Shown in pieces: positions 10,941 to 20,946 of a stretch of DNA of 61,649 bases. Source of the stretch: Gracilaria vermiculophylla (Eukaryota; Rhodophyta; Florideophyceae; Gracilariales; Gracilariaceae); NCBI GenBank assembly GCA_019155205.2, contig JAHNZQ020003150.1, positions 151,012-212,660 of the forward strand, written 5' to 3'. The notes beneath the pieces were generated by a model. That model saw only the letters and a list, made by a program, of their open reading frames with translations, ran no database searches and was not told the origin of the DNA. The number at the start of each line of letters is the position of its first letter. Positions within the stretch are counted from its first letter, which is position 1. The position numbers and the translations under genes were made by a program.

Positions 10941-11367
10941 TGGAGTCCAGCAGGGCAAAGGGAAAGTTGAGGGGGTGCAAATGAAGTTCGCCAGCTCTAG
11001 CTTGGATTTACTTTGGTGTTCCCCGTGGCCTCCTTATATAGTGGCAAACGTGCACCAACTCGTTCAGAGTGTAACCTACACTATAATTCAGGCACAATCG
11101 ATACTACCAATCATATTAAAGCATTACATAAATCTGTTACCCACAATGTTACTCACAATTCAATATGGCTTACAACAACAAAGCACAACAAGGCAAAAGT
11201 GATGCACAACAAGATAAAACCGTTATGTACACACACGAGAGCATGACAGTGCACAAATTCACGGATCCTGGGTGTCACCGGAATCCGGTTCCATACACCA
11301 GCAGCTATATGTGTCAGGAACAGCAATGCGCTGCGACAGCAGGGGCAGTAGCTCATTCCGGCTAACA
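10941..11367 (-). repeat. copia-1 5' LTR (427 bp)
   Basis: On the minus strand it begins TGTTAGCCGGAATGAG and ends TCCA, with TG...CA ends. It matches the LTR at 5344-5770 in length and along its sequence. Confidence 0.9.
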
Positions 11368-11478
11368 AAGACTACCAATTTTCGTTGTGCTTACTCGTAC
11401 ATTGGAAGAAGAAAAACATGACTCCAAGAAAACCCCAGACTTTTGTAACTACTCCAAGAATATGAGTATATTTTCCAT

Positions 11479-11853
11479 TTGGTAGAATTTGAAGTCGCTT
11501 ATAATTCTTCCGTCCATGCCATAACCTCCCTCACGACGTTTTACATGACGTATGGGGAGGAGCCTAGAATAATACCACTGAAAAAATTTCTTTCTCAGAA
11601 CCAAACCGCTTCTCAATTTTCAGAAAACATGGCCAACGCAATAAAAATTGCCCGTCACCAAATCATCAAAAGCAACAAGTATTCAGAGAAATATTATAAT
11701 GAGAAGGGAACGCCTTGCGACTTAAGAGTTGGCAAACAAGTCATGTTGTCCACCAAGAACCTTCGTATGGATGAGACAGGACCAAAGACAAAACTTGGCA
11801 TAAAGTATTGTGGACCATTCAAGATTGTTGAACAAGTCAGACCAGTTACCTTT
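11479..11853 (+). pseudogene. gypsy-A integrase, C-terminal part
   Basis: The ORF reads EFEVAYNSSVHAITSLTTFY and TYGEEPR, the end of the Ty3/gypsy integrase core, then DLRVGKQVMLSTKNLR and YCGPFKIVEQV, the GPY/F-type C-terminal domain that precedes chromodomains. The open frame also runs upstream of the nominal start. It stops exactly where the solo LTR begins, and the frame resumes at 12350. The catalytic core D,D region and RT are missing upstream. Confidence 0.85.
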
Positions 11854-12349
11854 TGTTAGAACACTGGGTTAATGGTTGAGAACGTGAACGATGGTGACCA
11901 GCCGAGGAGAAGTCGGCAGGTCGACCAGGGTTTATATAGAGAATCAGACCTTCGAAAACGAGGCCAAAGTAAATGATTTCTACGGTACCCCTTTAGATGC
12001 ACTAGCTATGAAACATCTCATTGCCAGCTATGCAAAGTCGAAACGAATGACCTTCATGGGACAGTTGTCCTTTGCAAGATGCTTCTAGAACATTCCGTCG
12101 TGGACACAATTCTGATGCTTACATTGACAACAGGAGTGCCGATAGGGTCCTGTAAGGCCTATGACTTCAAACATAGCATGATGACATGGAATGTCAAACG
12201 TGTTTGTAAAGCCTGTCTAGGGCAAACAACACATCGAATCAAACTGCAATGTCACGAGGAATGCATCTAGGTCACGTAAAACCACAAAATATCAAGTCTA
12301 TTACTCATGATTCATATAATAAAAGCATAAAATAATGTAAATCCTAACA
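11854..12349 (-). repeat. solo LTR of the gypsy-A family with CCTTT target duplication
   Basis: A 496-bp LTR lies in reverse orientation (plus strand begins TGTTAGAACAC and ends ATCCTAACA). It is flanked by perfect 5-bp direct repeats CCTTT at 11849-11853 and 12350-12354. No internal element sequence is present, so an element inserted here and then recombined between its LTRs. It splits gypsy-A between the integrase GPY/F module and the chromodomain without changing the frame once removed. Confidence 0.95.
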
Positions 12350-12666
12350 CCTTTCGACTAGACCTTGGAACCGCAATGAAGATGAGAGGTACACATGATA
12401 CTTTCCACTGTCAACTTCTAAAGCGTTATCAAAAAGACTCATCAATGAGAGATTCTCCAGCCTAACCGACCCGTATCGCAATTGCCGATGACACAGAAGA
12501 GTATGAGGTGGACGCAATCCTCACCCACAGAAAAGGAAGGAATCGATTTGAATATTTTTTCAAATGGCTTGGCTCTCCAGATCATGAGAATACTTGGCTA
12601 AGGGAATCTGATTTGTCAAACTGCTCGGAACTCCTCAACCAATATAAAAACAGGCAAATCCTCTGA
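12350..12666 (+). pseudogene. gypsy-A integrase tail with chromodomain
   Basis: The frame of the integrase continues after the solo LTR (HDTFHCQLLKRYQ) and ends in a chromodomain: YEVDAILTHRKGRNRFEYF, KWLGSPDHENTW and a final helix to 12666. Chromodomains in chromoviruses direct integration by binding modified histone tails. The aromatic positions Tyr, Phe/Tyr and Trp are present. One in-frame TAA at 12463-12465 interrupts the linker before the domain. Confidence 0.87.
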
Positions 12667-12700
12667 ATTTCTTGAGGCACAGTCACGTCAAAAGAGAACG

Positions 12701-13213
12701 ATGGAAAACAATCAACCTCCGTGGCCCGCGATGAACCTTCAGCTCTACGCCGCCCGTTCTTTCTACCCTTCTATCTCCCTTGGAGGACAACGAATGCTTC
12801 TATGGTTTGAAGATATATCCGACGATCTCATAATAAAGTTTCAATTGGCTTGGGCGTCTTGCTATATCTGTTATGATTTCCTTCAACTCCGTGGTCCATT
12901 CTTGACCGAAAAGAAGGCTGTAATTCTGCAGAAACTGTTCAACGTGTACGATAATGGAATCCTGATCTCAATCGAAGAACAATTCATACTCTACCTCTCT
13001 ACCTACATTGTCTATCAGTATGGTCACTTGGAACCTCACTCACTTGATTCTTTCCTGAACACTGTTAAATCTGCCTTGGTCCAGACTGTAGGAGAGCGGG
13101 ATACCGTTGAATTTTCCATGGAGTTTGAACCTCATGCCAGTATGGTTATGTTGCCTAATCCGCCTGGTATTCCTGAACTCAACTCTTTGCCTAACGGAAA
13201 CCCCAACTATTGA
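12701..13213 (+). CDS. conserved extra ORF downstream of pol in gypsy-A
   Basis: An intact 170-codon ORF lies 34 bases after the chromodomain stop and 35 bases before the 3' LTR. The last 139 residues match the ORF at 48108-48527 without any gap, about 73% identical by hand count, and many replacements are conservative (I/L, V/I, Y/F, E/D). The sequence is mildly hydrophobic around QFILYLSTYIVYQYGHLEP, and the end is proline-rich (PPGIPELNSLPNGNPN). I do not recognise a known domain, and there is no clear signal peptide. The position matches that of env-like or antisense accessory ORFs of other LTR elements, but nothing shows it is an envelope. The upstream ATG at 12701 is the longest open start; the ATG at 12794 is where the second copy also begins. 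Confidence 0.75.
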   Translation: MENNQPPWPAMNLQLYAARSFYPSISLGGQRMLLWFEDISDDLIIKFQLAWASCYICYDFLQLRGPFLTEKKAVILQKLFNVYDNGILISIEEQFILYLSTYIVYQYGHLEPHSLDSFLNTVKSALVQTVGERDTVEFSMEFEPHASMVMLPNPPGIPELNSLPNGNPNY

Positions 13214-13235
13214 CCAGTCGGGACGACGCTACTTT

Positions 13236-13248
13236 ATGGGGGAATTGA
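13236..13248 (+). promoter_or_regulatory. gypsy-A polypurine tract
   Basis: ATGGGGGAATTGA directly precedes the TG of the 3' LTR. The second family copy has ATGGGGGATGTGG at the same place (48550-48562). It would prime plus-strand DNA synthesis. Confidence 0.75.
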
Positions 13249-13734
13249 TGTTAGGATTTACATTGTTTTATGCTCTTATTTAATAAATCATGAGCAATAG
13301 ACTTGATAATACATGGTTTACGTAGCCTAGATGCATTCGTCGTGAAATTGCAGTTTGATTTGATGTGTTGTTTGCCCCAGTCCGGCTTTACAACCACGTG
13401 TGACAATCCATGTCATCATGCTATCATAAGCCTTACAGTAACCTATTGGCACTCTTGTTGTCATTGTAAGCATCCGAATTGTGTTCACTACGGAATGTTT
13501 TAGAATCATCTTGCCAAGGACAACTGTCCCATGAAGGACATTCGTTTCGACTTTGCATAGCTGTCAATAAGATGTTTCATAGCTAGTGCATCTAAGTGGG
13601 TACCGTAGAAATCATTTACTGTGACCTCTTTTTGGAAGATCTGATTCTCTATATGAGCCCTGGTCGACCCGCTGACTTCTCCTCGGCTGGTCACCATCGT
13701 TCACGTCCTCAACTATTGATGCAGTGTTCTAACA
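13249..13734 (+). repeat. gypsy-A 3' LTR (486 bp)
   Basis: It runs from TGTTAGGATTTACATTG to TGTTCTAACA. Relative to the 496-bp copies it lacks about 10 bp (TGTTTGAAGT) near 13,423, which explains its length. Confidence 0.92.
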
Positions 13735-15050
13735 TCCACAAACTCCCTCTCCATGGTTTGAGAAAGCTGTCTATTGTTTTGGCTCGATGAGTACTTTAAT
13801 AGTCTTCGTCGTCGTACGTACGTCCCGTCACCGTCGCAGACCTGTATCGCTGCTCTTCTCTTCGTTGGCGGGCACTCTTCTTGACTGGCCGAAGGATGCC
13901 TTTGCTTCGGTCTCTTCGCAGACAAAGCGATAGCTTCCACGAAGATCTTTTTTTCTGAGGTCGGAAGAGGCATCGACTGGGGAACCAGCCGTGTCTCACG
14001 ACGACATCATGGCGCCGCATGATTGGGCCACGGATTGAGTTTCACATCGGTATCGGGAATCAGTGTCGGTAGCAGACGCTGTGCGCAAAGGTATTCGTGC
14101 AATAGCGGAGTGAGTGACCACAGCTCCAACCCCACCGTCTCCATTTCTTGCAACACCTCCGCTTTCCCTTTCCGGGGCGGCGCTGAAATAGTAAGCTTTA
14201 AATCGTGTTCCCTAGCAACTATCATATCGCTATCTGGCACCTGAAAATATAGTATATGCTGTGCAAGAAAGTCGGACTGCGTCTGCTCAACCAGCGACCG
14301 CAGCTCCAACTCGGCCGCCACCATCACCGCCATCGCTGCCATCGCTGCCATCGCCGCCGCCATCACCGCCATCGCTACCTTCGCCGCCGCCATGACCGCC
14401 ATCGCTACCTTCGCCGCCACTTCCACTTGGGACAATGATACAGGACCCATCGAGGGGGTTTTGGAATTTGTTGACCAAAAGCCAACGGGTGCAATCCCAC
14501 TTGAAAGGCAAGGTTATTTGCCCTTAGTTGGATCTATTCTACACTAAAAGCTGGCGGAAGGCTCCATTTATTTCCGAGTGCCACAGAGTCAGACGGAACG
14601 CGATCAAAGCACGAATATTTCCGCACCAGGAGCGCCTGACTACCTCTGGACAGATCATGGCGTTGTGGGAGGGGATATGAAGCGGCTGCGTTTTCGTTGG
14701 AGATGATCGGCGGCCACACAACACGAAGAGAGTCTGAATTTTTTCGCTCCGTGAGCATGTGGCATCTGAATGGCAAGTCTTTATGACAGAATAATGACGA
14801 GCGATTTGTACCGGTTAACTGGTGGGTCCATATGCTGCATCCACGCCAGAAGACGGAGAGTAGAGGACGGTTCTTGTAGAATATTCGTGCAAAGCTGCGA
14901 CACATAATGGACAAATTTGTACGAAACCCATCGGAGTCATGATTACAATACAGTACACAAAAACGGCGTATAGTATTCATATGTTACATACAGGTGCGTA
15001 TGTGCAGATGCACTCAACACGCAACAACTGCGCTGGCCGCGGAATCGGTC
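13735..15050 (-). other. unassigned region with two minus-strand ORFs
   Basis: Two minus-strand ORFs stand out: 14534-14980 (148 codons, Cys- and Arg-rich, unrecognised) and 14007-14450 (147 codons). The second begins in a GCC/ATC-type simple repeat (about 14,320-14,420) that in another frame codes for Gly/Ser/Asp repeats, then continues as an unrecognised sequence to 14007. A frame slip in the repeat may join them. It could be debris of a host gene or an element, and I assign no function. Coordinates cover the whole gap. Confidence 0.3.
14318..14420. repeat. imperfect trinucleotide-rich repeat
   Basis: There are repeated GCCATCGCTGCCATCGC and GCCGCCATCACC units on the plus strand. In the minus-strand frame starting at 14511 they encode GSDGG-type repeats, and in other frames Ala/Met or His/Arg runs. 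This is low-complexity DNA. Confidence 0.75.
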
Positions 15051-15477
15051 AATTGTAGTAGCGATTAATTCTCGTCACGGACTACGTGTATGGATAATAT
15101 CCAATTAAGTAATAGATATTTAGTTGTAGGAGATTCAGAGTTTTAAAACAGTATAAAAAGAGAAGGCCGGCAAGAACGTTGCCAACTTCTCTAACCACAA
15201 TTAACAACATATAAATCCAACGCTATCTTATCGGGAGATGGCGCATACTTTGCAACTACAGCCTGTCAGTCGCACGACCCACGCAACGCCTTCGTTCAGA
15301 AATGGAAAAACAGTAATCAGAAAAATCAGAAGTTTTTGAAAAATTCTGTATTGGACAGTAAGCAAACGTTGAAATTCATTTCGCACAAAACTCAAAGAAA
15401 ATTTCTTTTTTCAAACACTGTACCAAGGACAGATAAATCAATTCATTGAATCAACTCGAAAATTTTATAGTGCAACC

Positions 15478-16218
15478 ATGGAAACAGATGATAGAAGCAC
15501 GTTCAGAATCGATAAACGAAATGGACAAAATTATTTCTCGTGGAAATTTTGCAAGAGAAATTATCCAAAAAAAAGAACTATTGCAAAATAGTTAATGGAG
15601 GAGCAATTAATGCTGTTGTAAATGAAAAAGCAATAATTGGTATTTGTTTATCAGTTGACGATAATCAAATCGTATATGTTGAATTCTGTGAAACTGGAAC
15701 AAAAGCCCGGAAACGTTTATCAGAAGTTTACGAAAATAAAGGTATGGCAAACAAAATGGATATCGAAGAACAATAACAGTCTAAGAAGCTTTTAGAATGA
15801 GGATCAACAAAAGAACATATTGAAAAATTGAAACGTTTAAAGACAAAACTACAACATCTTTGAATACCAAAGTCTAAAGAAGAATACATAATGAGAATTA
15901 GAAAACTTTTACGGAAATGTTAAGAAAGCCTGGATGTCACGTTAGAAAAATCGCAGTGAATTTAAGTGTTGAAGAAATACACGCTAGAATATTACGTGAA
16001 AAATCAAGAAAAAAGAAAAAGACTCACATGAAAGTTATGGCACACTTTTACAAGGAAAGTCTCCTTACAAACACAAACAGAGCTCCAATTTCAAATGGCA
16101 TTACTGCAAGAGAAAAAGGCACAAAAACGCCAATTGTTGGAAAGGCGAAACCGATAAAAATATACAGTCTACTAAGAAAGACACGGATAAAAACAGTGGA
16201 ACTTTTTAATGGCGGATA
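15478..16218 (+). pseudogene. copia-G gag remnant
   Basis: It starts at ATG 15478 and shows the UBN2-type gag pattern: DKRNGQNYFSWKF, then ICLSVDDNQIVYVEF and SEVYENKGMANKM in the 15540-15776 frame, then EEIHARILREKSRKK at about 15,970. Several frameshifts and stops are present. No intact zinc knuckle was found. Confidence 0.65.
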
Positions 16219-16229
16219 ACGATCCGACA

Positions 16230-16776
16230 AAAACTATTAGAAGCATGGTACCTAGATTATGGTACATCATTTCATATGACAAATGACAAAAATTGTTCTA
16301 CACAAAATAGTATTCAAAATATTGACCCTATTGCAATAAGGCTTGGAGACGGAACAACAGTGTACTTTACAAAGAAAGGAAATGTTGACATGGAAATATT
16401 ACAAACTGGAAAAATATTACCTATACCAGTCCAAGATGTACTGCATGTACCAGACATTGCAACAAATATATTATATATTGAACAAATTGATGAAAGAGGA
16501 CACAAAATCTATTTCAAGAATGGTTTATGTTCAGAAACTTTGAAAACTTCAAAGGAAACGATATTTAAAATCAGAAAATACAATGGAACGTATAGCTTTA
16601 AAAGCTTTACGGTTATCACAGAATTTAATTCAGCATATGCAGCCACTTTTACGGAACCAAATCTACGGCACGCAGAACTGAGACATCTCGGAAAATCTAT
16701 TTTAGAACAAATGATTTCTATCGATATAGCCCATGGTCTCCCAGAAAAGTTTGAAAACGAAAACATAAGTTCATGA
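16230..16776 (+). pseudogene. copia-G protease end and GAG-pre-integrase
   Basis: A 166-codon open stretch (16276-16776) reads IRLGDGTTVYFTKKGN, VQDVLHVPDIATNILYI and LRHLGKSILEQM, the end of a copia protease and the zinc-binding pre-integrase domain (Cys pair CIGCALG at about 16,780, after a TGA). The protease active site lies before the open part and is damaged. Confidence 0.7.
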
Positions 16777-16859
16777 ATAGGATGCGCTTTAGGAGAAATG
16801 ACTTCAGGATCATTTAACGTCTCTGAAAACTTTCGTTCAAATGAAAAACTGGAACTCAT

Positions 16860-17560
16860 AAAGTACATACAGACATATGTGTCCCTTCGAGTACTACATC
16901 AAAAGAAGAAAATTTTTATTTTATTACTTTTATTGAAGACTTCGCAACAAAATCGTTTGCATATATTCTATAATCCAAAAGAAAAGCTTTGAAGACGAGA
17001 AATATTTTTGTCAAGATGATCTAATATCAAAAAAGAAGAACTGTGAAGAGTGTCAAAAGTGAGCGTGGAGGGGTATACATGACTTAATTATTTCAAGATA
17101 TCATAAGTGAAAAAGGAATAATCCATCAACCAACACTATCCTCCCAGCCTCAAGAGAACGGAATTGCGGAGAGATTGAACAGAAATCTTTGCGGAAAAGC
17201 AAGATATATGCTTTATTTCAAAAGTATTTGAAAATCGTTTTGGGCAGAAACAATTCGAACAGCAAATGAAATAAGAAATATTCTACCGACAAAAATTCTA
17301 GGTAGTTGCAGTCCATATCACAAAAGATTTGGAAGAAAACCTTATGTCTCTAATTTACTTGGGTTTGGCTGCAAAGCTTATGTTTTTATTCCAAATAGTC
17401 AAAGAAGTAAATAGGATGCAAAATCAAGAGTCTTCACGTTTCTTGGATACGACAACAAAAATTATCGTTTTATGGATAATGCAACAAGGAAGCTGATCAT
17501 AAGTGGAAAAGCAAAATTTATTGAAGATGAAATCGTGGAATGAAAATCGTCGAAACAACT
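16860..17560 (+). pseudogene. copia-G integrase remnant
   Basis: Across several frames the plus strand reads SEKGIIHQPTLSSQPQENG, AERLNRNLCGKARYML and FWAETIRTANEIRN, the block around the catalytic Glu, then GFGCKAYVFIP and FTFLGYDNKNYRF, the copia integrase C-terminal region. Stops such as the TAG at about 17,411 break it. Confidence 0.72.
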
Positions 17561-17999
17561 ATTGATGAAAACAAAGACACTGAATAAAAAACTTTGCTGG
17601 AATCAGACAGTTTGAACACTTCAAACGGTACAGAAAGCGGACAAAATGAAACAGGATCCGAAGAAAATATGCATCAAGGACAACAACATTTAAGAAGAAG
17701 CATGAGACTAAGAAGACCGCCGAAAAGGCTCACATACGAACAGGCAGAAGCTCAACAAAATACAAACTCGGGGGCGGGGACAATGATGCTTGCAGATCAA
17801 ACAGAACCTAAAACGTTTAAGGAAGCATAATTCAAAAATTATTCTAAATTTTGGATAGAAGTTATGGAGAAAGAAATGGAATCTCATTTTGAACCTGAAA
17901 CTTGGATCTTGATTCCCGAAAATTTTAAAATGCATGTTCTATAGCCTTTTGGTGGTTTTAGAATGAAAACCAGAAACCAAAAATCAAGAACAAATATTT

Positions 18000-18800
18000 A
18001 AATCCAGACTGGCGTGTGAAGGATTTCAAGAAAAATATGGAATAAAGTATTTCGAAACATGTGCACCTGTGGTGAAAATTGCTTCATTAAGAACGCTACT
18101 CGCAGTAGCTTCGGTCAAAAAAATGTTTATCAGGCAACTAGATGTTCAAACGGCATTTTCAAACGAAGAACGTGCTGAAGAAATGTATATGGAACAACCC
18201 GAAAATTTTATTTATATAAACAATTTTGAGCATGTTTACACACTTCAAAAGTCAATTTATGGATCAAAACAAATACCTAGAGCATACTAAATATCAATAT
18301 CTATTGTACTGCAAAGAATGAATTTTAAAACATCTTTCGGAGATACTGGAATCTTCTTGGAATTCCGGAAGGAACTAAAATTTTTATCGCTCTGTATGTG
18401 AATGATATTGTCATGGCCAGGGAATCATAATCCGCAATCTATATAGTGAAACAAAAGTTATGTTCTGCGTATGAAATGAAAGATCTTGGAAATCTTCGAC
18501 ATCTCCTTTACATATACATTGATTATTATCGAGAAAAAGGAAAAATATAATTTAATGAACAGATTTGTGCAACTCAGATATTAAATGTATTTAATATGGA
18601 CTTTTGCAAGGGTATCAGTACTCCAATGGGAACAAACATACTTTTAAAACCTGCGGAAGAAAAGTGCACGAAAGGCAATAATTTGTATAGATAACTCATC
18701 GAATCAAATTATGTATTTAATACTTGGCACTTGACCAGATTTGTGTTTCGCTATTGGAATTTTAAATCAATTTACAGAAAAAGACACAGAAGGTCACTGG
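18000..18800 (+). pseudogene. copia-G reverse transcriptase remnant
   Basis: The best part (18069-18290) reads IASLRTLLAVASVKKMFIRQ, LDVQTAFSNEE (first Asp), MYMEQPENF and KSIYGSKQIPRAY. Further on the YVDD box appears as LYVNDIVMAR (18,385-18,420), with one Asp replaced by Asn. Later blocks read YEMKDLGNLRHL and STPMGTNILLKP. Confidence 0.78.
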
Positions 18801-18819
18801 AAAGCATATAAAAGGGGGT

Positions 18820-19338
18820 TTCGCTATTTAGAGAAAATAAAAAACTATTTTCTTCTATACCGTCGGAATTTGGAAAAAAGCTTTGAAGGCTTACAGTGAT
18901 TCAAGTTCGGTTAATGCAATTAACAAAAAATCAATTTCTGGATATGCAACAATTTACGGGAATTCATTATCATCCTGGAGTAGTAGGAAACAAAATTGTA
19001 TGGCTCTGTCAAAGACAGAGGCCGAAGTAGTCCCTCTAAATGAAGCTGTGAGAGAAGGACAGTGGCTTTCAAAATTACTGAAAAAACTGAAAACAAATTT
19101 TAGTTTTGCGTTTCACAGTCTACGTGGACAATCAATCGACTATTCAAGTGTCTAAAAAGAACGTGGACACGGAAAAATAAAGGGAATTGAAATACGTTAC
19201 TTTTATGTCCAGGATTATATGGAGAAATACTACGTTGGATTGGAATACTGCCCTACAGAAAACATGATTGCCCATATTCTTACAAAACCTTTGACGAAAA
19301 TCAAACACGAACTGCTTTCACAAGGTTTGGGACTTTAA
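18820..19338 (+). pseudogene. copia-G RNase H remnant
   Basis: The stretch reads KAYSDSSSVNAINKKSISGY, SLSSWSSRKQNCMALSKTEA (18883-19020) and, after a break, HILTKPLTKIKHELLSQGLG (ending near 19,338). These are the standard copia RNase H blocks up to the polypurine tract. Confidence 0.8.
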
Positions 19339-19480
19339 AAATTTTCTACTTGAAAGGAGGTGTTGTAGGAGCAGGTAGAAGCTCCTGGAACAAAGTATAC
19401 AGCTAGAAAGATCTGTAAGTTTCTAGAAAATTCTATAAAAGAACACAATCTGCGTTTTCAATGGTTATAAAAGGAGAGAT

Positions 19481-20149
19481 ATAGAACTTTACTATATACT
19501 AGAAAGGATGGAGGAAAATATATAAGGACAGTTCAAGCACTTCGTTTGACGGAAGAAGATGTCAAGCCGAGTGTTTAAGATAAAAAGAAGATTGCGATGA
19601 TTCACGACTATCAAAGTATTGTGCAGCACAACCTAATATAGGTTACATTCACATTCGTCTCGGCAAAAGAGGTAGAGTACCGTCTCTCTAAGCTGATTTA
19701 TTGTGCAAGACAGTTCCATGGCCTACTTATGCCGTCACATGTGCAATATACACGTCAAGTTGCACATAACGCGTGATTACACGACGGAAAAGAAGGGCAT
19801 CGTTGAAATGCCACACAATATGCGTCCACTTTATGGCAGTTCCAGATATTCCAAGTTGTTGGTCACTTATAAGTAGACACTTGGTTGGTGCCAAAGCAAT
19901 GAACTAGGCGCCTGTAACACGGCTTCGACGGATACGCTGTAGAAGCGGGACCTGCCCCTGTTTCACGGGTCACACTGTAGTGCAGACTTTGTAAAAAGAG
20001 GGATGCCCTTGAGGTTTGTGGAAGCCTTGCTCTCTTTGCGGGCACCTCAGTATCACAGACCCCTGGTATCACGCAGATATCGCTTGTAAATCTGAAAGTA
20101 ATGTCGAAAGTAACACGAAGGTAAGGGCACCAGTGATGATCCCAAGGCA
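19481..20149. other. unassigned, partly copia-G 3' LTR
   Basis: The first part may still belong to the copia-G 3' LTR. No gene, RNA or clear repeat boundary was recognised in the rest. Confidence 0.3.
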
Positions 20150-20470
20150 CATGAAACGTGGTGTAGTAGAGTAAGAACCGTGAACATGGATAACCTGAAA
20201 ATTTAGTAAAATGCACGAGAGGGGAAAGTACCACGAAGGATGTTCGGAACTTTCCTCTCGCGAGGTAGTTTAGAGGCAGACCCTTTCTCAGGCAAGGCAC
20301 ACGAGTCAGACGTACCTCCGGGATCAAGCCGTTTCAATGGGAGAACAAGGAAAGACCAATACAGGAAGCGGGGATCCGGCAAGTCCTGTGATTAAGGTAC
20401 TTTTCGTGGGTACGGTGAGATGTCCTTGCAAGAAGTAGTACATTTAATCCTAAGGTGATGTTTACATGTG
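20150..20470 (-). repeat. dispersed repeat, copy 1
   Basis: The reverse complement shares a collinear set of blocks with 59205-59445: AAGGACATCTCACCGTAC, then CACAGGACTTGCCGGATCC, GTGCCTTGCCTGAGAAAGG and AACATCCTTCGTGGTA, with small indels. It lies about 500 bp before the first gypsy-H ORF, so it may be LTR or leader sequence of that gypsy lineage. Confidence 0.65.
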
Positions 20471-20946
20471 TATTTACGATAGGATACTGCTAAGGAGAGT
20501 TTGTATTTTATTAACTGAGCCGCGTGGTGTATTATTCGGCCCACGTGTGCTACCGTACTTCTGAAAAATTGTTGCATTTAGATTTTTTAGATTTATGTAG
20601 TGCAGGTATTTAGTGCAGTAGTTAGAACTGTCCAAGCGGGTTCCCGGCAAGGTACATAATCTGCAGGTCACGCTCCGTCTCTGGGGGAAGTAGACCAAGC
20701 ACTCTGGAATGTTCTTCTACGTTTTCCTGTTGGAGTCTTTTGTCCATAGCCGTCAGGTTTCTAAGCCACCGATTTCCAGGTTGCTTCACAGCATCGCCTG
20801 TATGAACATTGTCCGCTCAAAAACCCTCTTCTACACTTGGTGCTTTCGGATCCACATTCAGGATTTCTCTGGCTCGTGACTGTGAGTATCGGAGACCACC
20901 TTTAGGAACTTGCGCCTTTGAAGGCACCACAAACTCCTAATGGACG
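20471..20946. other. unassigned, upstream of gypsy-H
   Basis: No coding feature was recognised. It probably contains the end of an LTR or leader of gypsy-H, but no boundary is visible. Confidence 0.3.

Larger units (their letters stand above)
5344..11367 (-). mobile_element. copia-1: near-complete Ty1/copia element
   Basis: This 6,024-bp element on the minus strand lies between two 427-bp LTRs. The gene order on the minus strand is gag, protease, integrase, RT, RNase H, the Ty1/copia order. Each domain can be followed but stops, frameshifts and a deletion of about 130 bp near 7,100 (relative to copia-2) break the frame. It sits between gypsy-A protease and the remaining gypsy-A integrase. 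No clean 5-bp target duplication is seen (ACTAA on the left, AAGAC on the right), so the junction may have been rearranged. Confidence 0.92.
2127..13734 (+). mobile_element. gypsy-A: Ty3/gypsy chromovirus with nested insertions
   Basis: The element is bounded by LTRs in the same orientation (2127-2622 and 13249-13734). In order it holds a possible PBS, a zinc-finger ORF, gag, protease, integrase C-terminal part, chromodomain, an extra ORF and a polypurine tract (13236-13248) against the 3' LTR. It is interrupted by copia-1 (5344-11367) and a reversed solo LTR of its own family (11854-12349). RT, RNase H and most of integrase are absent, so a large internal deletion has occurred. The outer 5-bp flanks (ACCAT and TCCAC) match at only three positions, so the two ends may not derive from a single insertion. 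Confidence 0.75.
15052..19480 (+). mobile_element. copia-G: decayed, A+T-rich Ty1/copia element
   Basis: All copia domains occur on the plus strand in order between about 15,478 and 19,338, with many stops and frameshifts. Its A+T content is visibly higher than in neighbouring elements. A polypurine tract, GAAAGGAGG (19352-19360), precedes TGTTGTAGGAG, the likely 3' LTR start at 19361. The 5' end has a similar TTGTAGTAG near 15,053. Possible TATA boxes lie about 100 bases inside each end (15152 and 19466). The two ends are otherwise too diverged to fix LTR limits, so the outer coordinates are approximate. Confidence 0.75.

Noticed and set aside
5339..11372. A target-site duplication for copia-1
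   Set aside because: Flanks ACTAA and AAGAC do not match, and no shift of a few bases gives a convincing 5-bp repeat.
14256..14511. His/Arg-rich and Gly/Asp-rich ORFs considered as metal-binding or structural proteins
   Set aside because: They come from the same trinucleotide-rich repeat read in different frames.
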